From: Sphingopyxis sp.
Lineage (GTDB): Bacteria; Pseudomonadota; Alphaproteobacteria; Sphingomonadales; Sphingomonadaceae
Assembly (NCBI RefSeq): GCF_025869345.1
Contig: NZ_JAOZVW010000031.1
Location: 1-64,000 of the forward strand
Reading direction: 5' to 3'
Length of the DNA: 64,000 bases
Shown one piece after another: positions 53,329 through 63,200 of this stretch (the first letter of the stretch is position 1; every line of letters starts with the position of its first letter). The notes under the pieces are model-generated. The model was given only the letters and a program-made list of their open reading frames with translations, ran no database searches and was not told the origin of the DNA. Both the position numbers and the translations under genes were made by a program.

Positions 53329-55532
53329 GCCAGCAACTCCTTCGCCGCTGCCACAATCGAATCGCGGCTCGGCAGAGTCAGCGTCGCCGCCCGGCCCAGC
53401 GGGATGAAGCTGTCGTCGGCGGCGAGGCGCGCGAGCTTCTTCTCAGGCGTATGCTCGACGAACAGCGCCATCAGCGCTTCGCTCTGCGACCCGGTGATGC
53501 GGCATTCGTCGACGATCAGGATGCGCTTCGCATCGCCGACCGCGACGACGAGCGCCTCCTCGTTCACCGGATTCAGCCAGCGCAAATCGATCACGCGCGC
53601 TTTCACACCCTCGGCCGCGAGCAGTTTCTCGGCCTGCCGCGACAAATAATATCCATTGCCATAGGTGACGATCGCAAGGTCGGTGCCGTCGCCATGCACC
53701 CCGACCTCGCCGAACCGGATCGGCGCGCCCTCGCCCGGCGCCTCATAGACGCTGGTCCACAGGCCATCGCCATCCGCGTGCAGGTCGCGGGTCATGTAGA
53801 GCGCGATCGGCTCGACGAAGACGACGACGCGCTGCTCCTCGCGCGCCAGCCGCACGCATTCGCGCAGCATATGCACCGCATCGCGGCCGTTCGACGGCAC
53901 CGCGAGGATCACCCCCGGAATGTCGCGGAACACCGCGAGGCTGTTGTCGTTGTGGAAATGGCCGCCGAAGCCCTTCTGATAGCCGAGCCCGGCGATGCGG
54001 ATCACCATCGGGTTAGTATATTGGCCGTTCGAGAAGAAGCTCAAAGTCGCCGCCTCGCCGCGAATCTGATCCTCGGCATTGTGGACATAGGCGAGGAACT
54101 GAATCTCGGGCATCGGCACGAAGCCGTTGTGCGCCATGCCGATCGCAAGCCCCAGGATCGCCTGCTCGTCGAGCAAAGTATTGACGACGCGCGCCGAACC
54201 GAAGCGCTGGTGGAGCTTGGCGGTGACGTTGTAGACGCCGCCCTTCGGCCCGACATCCTCGCCCGCGACGACGATTTCCCTGTGCGCGAGCATCAGGTCG
54301 GCGAGTGCCCACGACAGCAGCCGCGCCATGTGCATCGGCTTGTCCATCTGCGCGGCGTCGCTGCCGAACAGCGCCTTGCGATCCTCGGCCGACGGCGTGT
54401 TCGCGCGGGCCAGATCGCGCTTCGGCGGCACGAGACTTGCCATCACCCCCGCGGGGGTGGTGATCTTCGGCCGCTTTATCGCCGCCTCGGCCTGCCGCGC
54501 GAGCGTGGCGCCGATCTCCGCATAGGCGTCGGCGACGTCGGCGGGGGTCATCCAGCCCTGCTCGGCCATCAGCGCCGCACCCGCGAGCAGCGGGTCGCGC
54601 GCCTCGTCGGCCTCGATCAACGCTTTCGGGAGATAGGCGCCCTGCACGTCCGACCCGGCATGACCATAAAGCCGCACCGTGCCCATGTGCAGGAACACCG
54701 GCTTGCGGGTGCGCCGCGCATGGTCGGCCGCCTCCTTCGCCCCGGCATAGGCCGAAACGAGATCGGTGCCGTCGCACCGGATATAGTGCAGCCCGGCGCG
54801 GTGGCGGAACTGCGCCTCGATCCACCCCGTCGGCGTGCGCGTCGAAATGCCGATGCCATTATCCTCGCAGAGGAAAATGAGCGGCATCGGCGAGCCCTGG
54901 AACGCCGACCAGCCCGCGGTGTTGAACGCGCCCTGCGCGGTCGAATGGTTCGCCGACGCGTCGCCGAAGCTCGCGAGCACCACCGCATCGCCGGGCAGCG
55001 GACAATCCTCCATCCCCAGCCTTCGCGCGATGCCGATCGAGAAAGCGGCGCCGACCGCCTTGGGCAGGTGCGAGGCGATCGTCGAGGTCTGCGGCGGGAT
55101 GGCGAGCGGCTTCGACCCGATCACCTTGTGCCGCCCGCCCGAGATCGGGTCTTCGCTCGACGCCGCGAAGCTCAGCAGCATGTCCCACGTCGGCGTCCCG
55201 CCCGGAAGCTGGCGCGACCGGTGGAGCTGGAAGGCGTTCGAGCGGTAATGGAGAAACGCCATGTCGGTGACGCGCAGCGCCGCGGCGACGGCGGCATTGC
55301 CCTCGTGTCCCGACGATCCAATCGTATAGAAACCCTCGCCCCGCGCCTGTAACGCACGCGACAGGCGGTCCATCTGGCGGCTGGTCAATTGCGACAGGAA
55401 GATATCGGTCGCTTCCGCGCGCGACAGGCCGGCCGCAGCAGGATCGGGCGCATCGGCGCTCCGGGCCAGCGAACCGCTCGCCAGCGCGGCGAGGAATTTT
55501 TCATGTACTGCCTCAGCCGCGTCCACCGCCAT
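53325..55532 (-). CDS. Fused 2-oxoacid dehydrogenase E1 alpha/beta (branched-chain type)
   Basis: The 735-residue protein joins an E1 alpha-like domain (about 1-330) to an E1 beta-like domain (about 400-735). The thiamine-diphosphate motif is VLASFGDASANHSTAQGAFNTAGW...LIFLCEDNGIGIST, and MDRLSRALQARGEGFYTIGSSGHEGNAAVAAAL is typical of branched-chain E1 alpha. The beta part has GEDVGPKGGVYNVT, TLLDEQAILGLAIGMAHNGFVPMPEIQFLAYVHNAEDQIRGEAA and the closing TLPSRDSIVAAAKELLA. It would decarboxylate a 2-oxoacid and hand the acyl group to a lipoyl E2, but no E2 or E3 gene is adjacent. The next gene is a FabD-like acyltransferase. The linker between domains holds a Pro/Lys-rich stretch. Confidence 0.92.
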   Translation of the reverse strand: MAVDAAEAVHEKFLAALASGSLARSADAPDPAAAGLSRAEATDIFLSQLTSRQMDRLSRALQARGEGFYTIGSSGHEGNAAVAAALRVTDMAFLHYRSNAFQLHRSRQLPGGTPTWDMLLSFAASSEDPISGGRHKVIGSKPLAIPPQTSTIASHLPKAVGAAFSIGIARRLGMEDCPLPGDAVVLASFGDASANHSTAQGAFNTAGWSAFQGSPMPLIFLCEDNGIGISTRTPTGWIEAQFRHRAGLHYIRCDGTDLVSAYAGAKEAADHARRTRKPVFLHMGTVRLYGHAGSDVQGAYLPKALIEADEARDPLLAGAALMAEQGWMTPADVADAYAEIGATLARQAEAAIKRPKITTPAGVMASLVPPKRDLARANTPSAEDRKALFGSDAAQMDKPMHMARLLSWALADLMLAHREIVVAGEDVGPKGGVYNVTAKLHQRFGSARVVNTLLDEQAILGLAIGMAHNGFVPMPEIQFLAYVHNAEDQIRGEAATLSFFSNGQYTNPMVIRIAGLGYQKGFGGHFHNDNSLAVFRDIPGVILAVPSNGRDAVHMLRECVRLAREEQRVVVFVEPIALYMTRDLHADGDGLWTSVYEAPGEGAPIRFGEVGVHGDGTDLAIVTYGNGYYLSRQAEKLLAAEGVKARVIDLRWLNPVNEEALVVAVGDAKRILIVDECRITGSQSEALMALFVEHTPEKKLARLAADDSFIPLGRAATLTLPSRDSIVAAAKELLA

Positions 55533-55694
55533 CCTCCGTCCGCTTTGCCGATCCGGTTGCGAATGAAACCACCGGCTCTGGTCTGGCGCGCGCTAGAACC
55601 AGGCCGGCCGGCGCGCAAGCATCTCTTGCCTTCTCGCGGCGCGTCGCGCTACCACCTTCGCGATGACCGAGCAGGGCGGGGCACTCTTTTTCCT

Positions 55695-56390
55695 ATGATG
55701 TCGCTGTGGATCGCGCAGGCGTCGGCAAGCGGCTCGCCGGAAACCGGCGACGGGCAGGGCTGGCTCCTCGATCCCGAGCTTCTGGGTCCCGGCTATAGCC
55801 AGACGATCGCGGGCGGCACGATCCAGACGGGCTTTCCGCCGCCACCGCCGCCGCGCGACAATCCGCAATGGGACCTCGGCTGGCTGCGCGATTTCTTCGA
55901 ATGGACGGCGCCGGCGCTGAAGCCGTTGCTGTGGATCGGCGCCGCGGCGCTGCTGCTGCTCATCCTCTATCATTTCGTTCCCGCTTTCGCCGATTGGGTC
56001 GACAATCTCCGCTTCGGCCGCAAGCGCCGCGGCGAGGAAGCCGAGGAAAGCATCGGCGAGGCCGAGGCGGGCGCCGCGCGCGCGCGGCTTGCCGATGCCG
56101 ACGCGCTCGCCGCCGCCGGGCGCTTCGCCGAGGCGGTGCACCTGCTCCTCTATCGCAGCGTCGACGACATCGCGGGGCGCCGCCCCGGCCTCGTCCGCCC
56201 GGCGATGACCTCGCGCGAGCTCGCGGCGGCGGCCGACCTGCCTTCGGTCGCGCGCCATGCCTTCAGCCGGATCGCCCGCGCGGTCGAGATCAGCCTGTTC
56301 GGCGGCCGCTCGATCGACGAAACCGCATGGCAGGAATGCCGCACCGCCTACGCCGAGCTCACCGTGCCGAAGAATTGGGCGCGGGCATGA
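55695..56390 (+). CDS. DUF4129-domain membrane protein
   Basis: The 231-residue product has a Gly/Pro-rich N-terminal segment (FPPPPPPRDNPQWDLGWLRDFFEW), one membrane helix (LKPLLWIGAAALLLLILYHFVP, about 77-98), a charged linker, and a C-terminal DUF4129 helical domain (ADALAAAGRFAEAVHLLLYRSVDDIAGRRPGLVRPAMTSRELAAAADLP ... FSRIARAVEISLFGGRSIDETAWQECRTAYAEL). DUF4129 often sits in transglutaminase-like and MoxR-linked proteins. The ATG at 55695 is one of two adjacent ATGs. Its stop overlaps the next gene by 4 bases. It opens the six-gene MoxR operon. Confidence 0.87.
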   Translation: MMSLWIAQASASGSPETGDGQGWLLDPELLGPGYSQTIAGGTIQTGFPPPPPPRDNPQWDLGWLRDFFEWTAPALKPLLWIGAAALLLLILYHFVPAFADWVDNLRFGRKRRGEEAEESIGEAEAGAARARLADADALAAAGRFAEAVHLLLYRSVDDIAGRRPGLVRPAMTSRELAAAADLPSVARHAFSRIARAVEISLFGGRSIDETAWQECRTAYAELTVPKNWARA

Positions 56391-57608
56391 ACAGCGCGCG
56401 CGGCGGCAGCCATGGCTTCAACCCGCTGCTGATCGCGGGGCTGGTTCTCGTCGGCGTCGTCGCCTTCATCGCGCTCTGGGCGCTGGTCGCGCTCGGCCCG
56501 CAGCTATCGAGCGGCAACGACGGCGGCGGCCACGCACTGTCGAAAGCGGCGCCGGGTTTCGCCGCGATCGTCGACCTCGCCGAGCGCGCGGGCGCCGATG
56601 TCGAGCTGCGCCGCCACGTCGATTCCGCAAGCTCCGAAGAACCGGGCCCGTTGCTGATCCTCACCCCCAAGCATGAGAGCAGGCCCGAGGAGATCGCCGA
56701 ACTGCTGAACCGCCAGGACGACCGCGTCCTGATCGTGCTGCCCAAATGGCAGACCCTTCGCATTCCCGGCCGGACGCCGAAGCCGGGTTGGGTCAGCTTC
56801 GGCATTCCGATCGCGCCCAGCAGCGCGCTGATCCCCGAAGCGCCGCTCGGCAAGGTCGATATTCGCACCCCGGACGCCAAGGCGCAGAGGGTCGCAGCCG
56901 ACGTCGGAGGGCGGCGGTTTTCGGCCTATCTTCCCGAGGATGCGCAGGTCGTCGACGGCGACGGCATCGAACCGCTGATCGCCGGCGCGAACGGCGGCGC
57001 GGTGCTTGCGCGCGCAAAGGACCGCGACATCTATATCCTCGCCGACCCCGACCTGATCGACAATCTCGCCTTCGCGTCGCGCAACAGGGCGCGCGCGGCG
57101 GCGATGCTGATCGATGCCGTCGCCGAAGACGCCGCCGCCGACGGCTTTGCCTTCGACCTGACGCTGAACGGTTTCGGCGGCCAGCGCTCGCTGCTGCGTT
57201 TTGCCTTCGTACCGCCCTTCATCGGCATCACCCTCTGCCTGATCGCGGCGGGGCTGCTCGCGCTGTGGCAGGCGTGGGTGCGCTTCGGCCCGGCGCTGAA
57301 GCCCGGCCGCGCGATTCCGGTGTCGAAGGCGGCGCTGATCGCGAACAGCGCCGACCTCGTCCGCCAGGCGCGCCGCGAACTCGACGGCGCCGACGCCTAT
57401 GTGGCGAGCCAGCGGAGCGCGATCGCGCGGCGGCTGCACGCCCCGACCGGGATCGACGCGCAGGCGACCGACGCCTGGATCGACCGGCGGCTGAAAGCGG
57501 GCAGCGACCTGTTCTCCGCGCTGGCGCGGCGGCTGCCGCTCGCGCGCAACAAACATGAGTTTCTGGAGGGCGCGCAGGCGCTCAGCGACATCAGGAAGGA
57601 ATTACTCC

Positions 57609-57619
<11 letters not shown>
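56387..57619 (+). CDS. DUF4350-domain membrane protein
   Basis: The 410-residue protein has an N-terminal membrane helix ([26 protein letters not shown]), a soluble DUF4350 domain with an alpha/beta GATase-like pattern ([86 protein letters not shown]) and a second helix near residue 285 ([29 protein letters not shown]). The C-terminal tail is helical. It is translationally coupled at both ends (4-base overlap before, 11-base overlap after). Function is unknown; neighbours suggest assembly of a membrane complex with MoxR and DUF58. Confidence 0.87.
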
Positions 57620-58571
<952 letters not shown>

Positions 58572-58598
58572 TGGGGAACCTCTTCGACAATGTCATGT

Positions 58599-58668
58599 GT
58601 CCCCGCGAAGGCGGGGACCCAGGGAAGGCCGGCGCACGGTCGCTCTGGGTCCCCGCCTTCGCGGGGAC
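58599..58668. repeat. Perfect 24-bp inverted repeat inside the MoxR operon
   Basis: The arms are identical inverted copies of 24 bases (58599-58622 and 58645-58668; left arm begins GTCCCCGCGAAGGCGGGG, right arm begins CTGGGTCCCCGCCTTCGC) around a 22-base spacer. Each arm is also a short palindrome. It occupies the only sizeable gap (122 bases) in the operon, and the half-element at 18-35 is a relative. Confidence 0.9.
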
Positions 58669-58693
58669 GCGCGACGATGGGGTGGCCTGAAAG

Positions 58694-60016
58694 ATGGCCG
58701 TCTACCCCACCCGGCGCGCGATTTATCTGCTGCTGCTCGGTGCCCCGGTGGCGCTGGCGCTCGGGCTGATCCGGCCCACGCTGTGGATCGTCGCGCCCGC
58801 GTGGATCGGCCTGATCCTGATCGGCCTGCTGCTCGACGCGATGCTCGGCGCCAGCCCGCGGCGCCTCGCCCTCACCGCCGAGGCGCCGCGTCAGGCGGGG
58901 GTCGGCGATCCCTTCGACCTCCGGCTCGTCGCGACCGGCCCTGCGCTGCCGCGCCGGGCCGAAATGGCGCTCGCGCTCGACGAGCGCTTCGCCCCCGGCG
59001 GGCGGCTCGCGGGCGAGATGCTGCGCGCGAACGATGCCGGGGACGCGCTCGTCCGCACCCTGCCGCTTGCCGCATCGCGGCGCGGGCAGGCGCACCTCGA
59101 GGCGCTGTGGATTCGCTGGGCGGGACCGTTCGGCCTCGTCTGGAAACAGCGCCGCTTCGCGCTCGATCGCGTGATCGCGGTGGTCCCCAGCCTGCGCGCG
59201 GTGACCGAGGAGGGGCGCCGCCTGTTCCAGCGCGATAGCTGGTTCGGCCTTCGCCAGCAGCAGCGTCGCGGCGAAGGCAGCGAATATGAGGCGCTCGCCG
59301 AATATCAGCCGGGGATGGACCGGCGCGCGATCGACTGGAACGCCTCGGCGCGTCACGTCAAGCTGCTCGCCAAGGAATATCGCGTCGAGCGCGACAACCG
59401 CGTCATCCTCGCGATCGACGGCGGGCGGACGATGGCCGAACCGGTGGGCGGAATGCCGCGCGTCGACCGCGCGGTGTCGGCGGCGCTGCTGCTCGCCTTC
59501 GCCGGGCTGAAGCTCGGCGACCGCATCAGCCTCTTCTCCTTCGCCGCCAAGCCGCAGGCGCTGACCCCCGCCTATATGCACGTGCAGGATTTTCCGGCGC
59601 TTCAGCGCGCCGCGAGCCTGATCGACTATGCGCCTGTCGAGAGCAATTTCACCCTCGCGCTCAGCACCCTCGGCGCCCAGCTCAACCGCCGCTCGCTGAT
59701 CATCCTGTTCACCGAATTCACCGACGCGACGAGCGCCGACCTGATGATCCGGGCCGCCGGTCGGCTGGTGAAGAAGCACCGGCTGCTGTTCGTCGTCATC
59801 CGCGACGACGAGGTTGAGGAGGTCGAGCGGCGGCGGCCCGAAAGCGCCGCCGACGTCACGCGCGCGAACGTCGCCGCGGCGATGCTGCGCGACCGGCAAC
59901 TGGTCATCGCGCGGCTCCAGCGTCTCGGCGCCGACGTCATCGAGGTGCCCGCCGACGCGATGGGCGCGAGCGTGGTCGAGGCCTATCTCGGCATCAAGCG
60001 CCAGGGGAGCCTGTGA
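58694..60016 (+). CDS. DUF58-domain protein (VWA-like)
   Basis: The 440-residue protein has two N-terminal membrane helices (AIYLLLLGAPVALALGLIRPTLWIVAPAWIGLILIGLLLD), a beta-rich periplasmic or cytosolic part, and the DUF58 core: GRRLFQRDSWFGLRQQQRRGEGSEYEALAEYQPGMDRRAIDWNASARHVKLLAKEYRVERDNRVILAIDGGRTM, with IDGGRTM in place of a metal-ion site like that of VWA domains. The end VTRANVAAAMLRDRQLVIARLQRLGADVIEVPAD is standard. It is the probable partner of the MoxR ATPase. The start lies 25 bases after the repeat and the stop overlaps the SpoIIM-like gene. Confidence 0.93.
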   Translation: MAVYPTRRAIYLLLLGAPVALALGLIRPTLWIVAPAWIGLILIGLLLDAMLGASPRRLALTAEAPRQAGVGDPFDLRLVATGPALPRRAEMALALDERFAPGGRLAGEMLRANDAGDALVRTLPLAASRRGQAHLEALWIRWAGPFGLVWKQRRFALDRVIAVVPSLRAVTEEGRRLFQRDSWFGLRQQQRRGEGSEYEALAEYQPGMDRRAIDWNASARHVKLLAKEYRVERDNRVILAIDGGRTMAEPVGGMPRVDRAVSAALLLAFAGLKLGDRISLFSFAAKPQALTPAYMHVQDFPALQRAASLIDYAPVESNFTLALSTLGAQLNRRSLIILFTEFTDATSADLMIRAAGRLVKKHRLLFVVIRDDEVEEVERRRPESAADVTRANVAAAMLRDRQLVIARLQRLGADVIEVPADAMGASVVEAYLGIKRQGSL

Positions 60017-61044
60017 TGCAGCCCGTGAGCGCGGCCGAGCTTCCCGCCTTTTCGACCAGCCGCTTCCGCGCCGAGCGCGAGGCGGACTGGATCGCCTTCG
60101 ACCTGCTGCTGACCAGGCTCGAAAGGAAGGGCGCGGCGGCGCTGACCAGCGACGAACTGCTCCAGCTCCCGATCCTCTACCGCGCGACGCTATCCTCGCT
60201 GTCGATCGCGCGCGCGACCAGCCTCGACAAGGCGCTGCTCGGCCATCTCGAAGCGTTGTCGATCCGCGGCTATTTCCTCGTCTATGGCGTGCGCGAGACG
60301 CGGGCGAGCCGCCTCCGCCGCTTCTTCCGCTACGACTGGCCCGCCGCGGTGCGCGCGGTGTGGAAGGAAACGCTGATCATCGCGCTCGTCATCGTCCTCG
60401 GCGCGCTGACCAGCTATGCGCTCGTCGCGAGCAACCCCGAATGGTATTATAATTTCGTCCCCGAGGAGATGTCGGGCGGCCGCGACCCGCACGCGACGGT
60501 CGATTATCTGCGATCGACGCTCGGCCACGGCAAGGCGGCGGCCGGCGAGCAGAGCAGCGGGCTCCACGTTTTCGCGACCTATCTCTTCACCCACAACAGC
60601 CAGGTGTCGATCCTGTCCTTCGCGCTCGGCTTTGCCTTCGGCGTGCCGACGATGATGCTCGAATATTATCAGGGCATCGGGCTCGGCGCGATGCTCGCGC
60701 TGTTTTCGGGCAAGGGGCTGGGGGTCGATTTCGGCGGCTGGCTGTTCATCCACGGCACGACCGAGCTGTTCGCCGCCGCGCTGTCGGGCGCCGCGGGCCT
60801 GCGGATCGGCGCCGCGGTGGTCTTTCCGGGCGCGCGCGGCCGGCTGGAGGCGGCGGCCGACGCGGGGCGGACCGCGGGCAAAGTGATGATCGGCGTCATT
60901 CTGATGCTGCTCGTCGCCGGCGTGCTCGAAGGCTTCGGGCGCCAGCTCATCACCGACACGATGCTGCGCTATGCCATCGGCACGGTGATGCTGCTCTTCT
61001 GGCTCGCCTATTATTATATCCCGCGCCGCGAGGATGTCGCATGA
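60016..61044 (+). CDS. SpoIIM-like (stage II sporulation protein M family) membrane protein
   Basis: The 342-residue protein has a helical N-terminal domain (RFRAEREADWIAFDLLLTRLERKGAAALTSDELLQLPILYRATLSSLSIARA) and five or more transmembrane segments with the SpoIIM pattern YLFTHNSQVSILSFALGFAFGVPTMMLEYYQGIGLGAMLALFSGKG and FIHGTTELFAAALSGAAGLRIG. SpoIIM anchors peptidoglycan hydrolases in Bacillus, but this lineage does not sporulate, so a general envelope role is expected. The ATG at 60016 shares its A with the DUF58 stop (TGATG); a GTG 3 bases earlier is possible. Its stop overlaps the RDD gene. Confidence 0.92.
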   Translation: MQPVSAAELPAFSTSRFRAEREADWIAFDLLLTRLERKGAAALTSDELLQLPILYRATLSSLSIARATSLDKALLGHLEALSIRGYFLVYGVRETRASRLRRFFRYDWPAAVRAVWKETLIIALVIVLGALTSYALVASNPEWYYNFVPEEMSGGRDPHATVDYLRSTLGHGKAAAGEQSSGLHVFATYLFTHNSQVSILSFALGFAFGVPTMMLEYYQGIGLGAMLALFSGKGLGVDFGGWLFIHGTTELFAAALSGAAGLRIGAAVVFPGARGRLEAAADAGRTAGKVMIGVILMLLVAGVLEGFGRQLITDTMLRYAIGTVMLLFWLAYYYIPRREDVA

Positions 61045-61907
61045 CCGCCGCCGCTCACGCGAAGCTGCGGTCGGCGCAGGCCAGGAAGGTGCGCGAATTC
61101 GTGACGCCCGAAGGCGTCGATCTGCAACTGCGCATCGCGAGTTCGGGGCTGCGGCTCGGCGCGCTGGTCGTCGATTTCGTCATCATCAACCTGGCGCTGC
61201 TACTCTTCACTTTGCTCATGGTCTGGATCGGCTTTGCGGTGAAGGGCGGCGTCGCCGAGGTCGTCTGGATGCTCGGCGCCTTTGTCCTGCGCACCTTCTG
61301 GTTCATCGGCTTCGAGCTCGGGTCGCGCGCGGCGACCCCGGGCAAGCGGATGATGGGCATCCGCGTCGTCGCGCGCGACGGCGGACGGCTGACCGCCGAC
61401 GCGGTCGTCGCGCGCAACCTGATCCGCGAGCTCGAACTCTTCCTGCCGCTGATGATGCTCGGGGTCGGCGCGGCCGAGGACATGGTGTCGGGCTGGACGC
61501 TTCTTGCGGGCGTGATCTGGTCGCTGACGCTCAGCCTGTTCCTGCTCTTCAACCGCGACCGGATGCGGATGGGCGACCTGATCGCGGGCACCTGGGTCGT
61601 GATGGCCGAGCGCGCGAAGCTCGACAGCGACATCGCGGCGGAGGCGGAGGCCGGGGCGATCCGCTTCACCGACGCCGAACTCGCGGTCTATGGCATCTAT
61701 GAGCTTCAGGAGCTCGAACGCATCCTGCGCGCCCGCGATCCGCGCGCGATGCGCGAGGTCGCCGACACGATCCGCACCAAGATCGGCCGCCCGGTCGCCG
61801 AAGAGGATGACGTCTTCCTGCTTTCCTATTACCGGCAGCTCAAGGGCCGGCTCGAACGCGCCCTGCTGTTCGGCAAGCGACGTGAGGATAAATATGCCAG
61901 CGACTGA
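61041..61907 (+). CDS. RDD-family membrane protein
   Basis: The 288-residue product has an RDD domain: GVDLQLRIASSGLRLGALVVDFVIINLALLLFTLLMVWIGF (Arg and Asp of the family motif), ELGSRAATPGKRMMGIRVVARDGGRLTADAVVARNLIRELELFLPLMML and LFNRDRMRMGDLIAGTWVVMAERA, with about four membrane helices. A helical cytoplasmic tail of about 95 residues follows. RDD proteins may be transporters or scaffold subunits. It overlaps the SpoIIM-like gene by 4 bases and the nitroreductase by 14 bases, and completes the MoxR/DUF58 gene set. Confidence 0.93.
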   Translation: MTAAAHAKLRSAQARKVREFVTPEGVDLQLRIASSGLRLGALVVDFVIINLALLLFTLLMVWIGFAVKGGVAEVVWMLGAFVLRTFWFIGFELGSRAATPGKRMMGIRVVARDGGRLTADAVVARNLIRELELFLPLMMLGVGAAEDMVSGWTLLAGVIWSLTLSLFLLFNRDRMRMGDLIAGTWVVMAERAKLDSDIAAEAEAGAIRFTDAELAVYGIYELQELERILRARDPRAMREVADTIRTKIGRPVAEEDDVFLLSYYRQLKGRLERALLFGKRREDKYASD

Positions 61908-62589
61908 CACGCTCTCCCCTTCGGTGACCGAGGCGCTGCATCGCCGCCGCTCGGTCCGCGCCTTCACCGACGCGCCCGTCGATCCCGATGTGCTGAAGGC
62001 GGTGTTCGCCGCCGCGCAGCGTGCGCCGTCGGGCGGTAACCTTCAGCCGTGGCAGGTCACGCTCGTCACCGGCGAGCCGTGGGAACGCGTCAAGACCGCG
62101 GTCGCGGCGCGCATCGCAATGGGTCGCGAGGGTTATCAGCCCGAGTATGACATCTATCCCAAGGGCCTGACCGATCCGTGGGAAAGCCGCCGTTTCGGCG
62201 TCGGCGAAGCGCTCTACGCCTCGCTCGGCATCCCGCGCGAGGACAAGGCGGCGCGGCTCGCTCGGTTCATGGAAAATTACCGGGGTTTCGGCGCACCCGT
62301 GATGCTTTTCCTCCATTGCTCGCGCATCATGGGGCCGCCGCAATGGTCCGACATGGGAATGTGGCTGCAATCGGTGATGCTGCTGCTCGTCGAGCAGGGG
62401 CTCGCGAGCTGTCCGCAGGAATGCTGGGCGATGTACGGACAGACGGTGCGCGAGACGCTGGGCCTCGGGGAGGATCAGATCTTGTTTACCGGCCTCGCGA
62501 TCGGCCACGCCGATGCGGGGGAAGCAGTGAACCAATGGCCGGTCCCGCGCGTGGACGTGGATGAGGTGATCGATTGGCAGGGTTTTTGA
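61894..62589 (+). CDS. Nitroreductase-family flavoprotein
   Basis: The 231-residue FMN enzyme opens with EALHRRRSVRAFTDAPVDPDVLKAVFAAAQRAPSGGNLQPWQVTLVTG, the nitroreductase motif for FMN phosphate, and has DMGMWLQSVMLLLVEQGLASCPQECWAMYGQTVRETLGL and FTGLAIGHADAGEAVNQWPVPR. Such enzymes reduce nitroaromatics or quinones with NAD(P)H; the physiological substrate is unknown. The ATG at 61894, with GAGGATAAAT in front, lies within the end of the RDD gene, so it is read from the same transcript although its role seems unrelated. Confidence 0.93.
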   Translation: MPATDTLSPSVTEALHRRRSVRAFTDAPVDPDVLKAVFAAAQRAPSGGNLQPWQVTLVTGEPWERVKTAVAARIAMGREGYQPEYDIYPKGLTDPWESRRFGVGEALYASLGIPREDKAARLARFMENYRGFGAPVMLFLHCSRIMGPPQWSDMGMWLQSVMLLLVEQGLASCPQECWAMYGQTVRETLGLGEDQILFTGLAIGHADAGEAVNQWPVPRVDVDEVIDWQGF

Positions 62590-62591
62590 GC

Positions 62592-63101
62592 ATGGGGTTT
62601 CGGACAATGAGCGGCAAGCAGGCGGGAAGCGGGCTGGCGATCGTCCTGGCGTTCGCGATGGCGGGCTGCGCCGCGGTGCCGACCCCGCAGGCGCCGCCGC
62701 CCGCCCCGGCGCCGCGCCCCGCGCCGACGCCCGCGCCCCTGCCGTCACCGAGCCTGTCGTGGGAAGAGCGCGCGCTGAATCCCGGCGGCTGGCGCTACGA
62801 CGCGGGTAGCCGTACCGCGACCTTCGCCCAGACGGGCAGCGCGAGCCCGCTGCTGACGATGCGCTGCGCCGGCGGCAACCTCCGCCTGACCGCACCGCTC
62901 GACGGCGCCGTCGCGCTCCGCACCAGCGCGGGCACCGACCAGATCCGCTTCGACGGCGGCGCCGCGACGGTGCCGGGCCGCGACGCGCGGCTCGACCGCA
63001 TCGCCTTCAGCCGCGGCCGCTTCGCGCTCGAATCGGGCAGCGGCGCGCTGACCCTGCCGGTGCAGTCCGAGATCGGGCGGGTCATCGAGGATTGCCGATA
63101 G
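62592..63101 (+). CDS. Proline-rich putative lipoprotein
   Basis: The 169-residue product has a signal with lipobox MAGC (Cys26), a linker of repeated Pro/Ala (PTPQAPPPAPAPRPAPTPAPLPSPS) and a small C-terminal domain (NPGGWRYDAGSRTATFAQTGSASPLLTMRCAGGNLRLTAPL ... ALTLPVQSEIGRVIEDCR) with two Cys likely to form a disulfide. No family is assigned. The start may be 62592 or the ATG at 62607, which would shorten the signal. It begins 2 bases after the nitroreductase stop. Confidence 0.78.
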   Translation: MGFRTMSGKQAGSGLAIVLAFAMAGCAAVPTPQAPPPAPAPRPAPTPAPLPSPSLSWEERALNPGGWRYDAGSRTATFAQTGSASPLLTMRCAGGNLRLTAPLDGAVALRTSAGTDQIRFDGGAATVPGRDARLDRIAFSRGRFALESGSGALTLPVQSEIGRVIEDCR

Positions 63102-63103
63102 CA

Positions 63104-63193
63104 CGTCGCCCCCGCGCAGGCGGGGGCCGTCAACGGCCTTGGTCTTCGCTGCTGCGTAAACCGACAGCGGCCCCCGCCTGCGCGGGGGCGACG
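63104..63193. repeat. Perfect 26-bp inverted repeat between convergent lipoprotein genes
   Basis: The arms (63104-63129 and 63168-63193) are perfect inverted copies beginning CGTCGCCCCCGCGCAGG and ending CCTGCGCGGGGGCGACG. The loop contains TGCGTAAACCG at 63153-63163, the same 11-mer as in the loop of the 110-213 element. It lies between genes that converge and could end transcription in both directions. Confidence 0.9.
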
Positions 63194-63200
63194 TTTGCTC

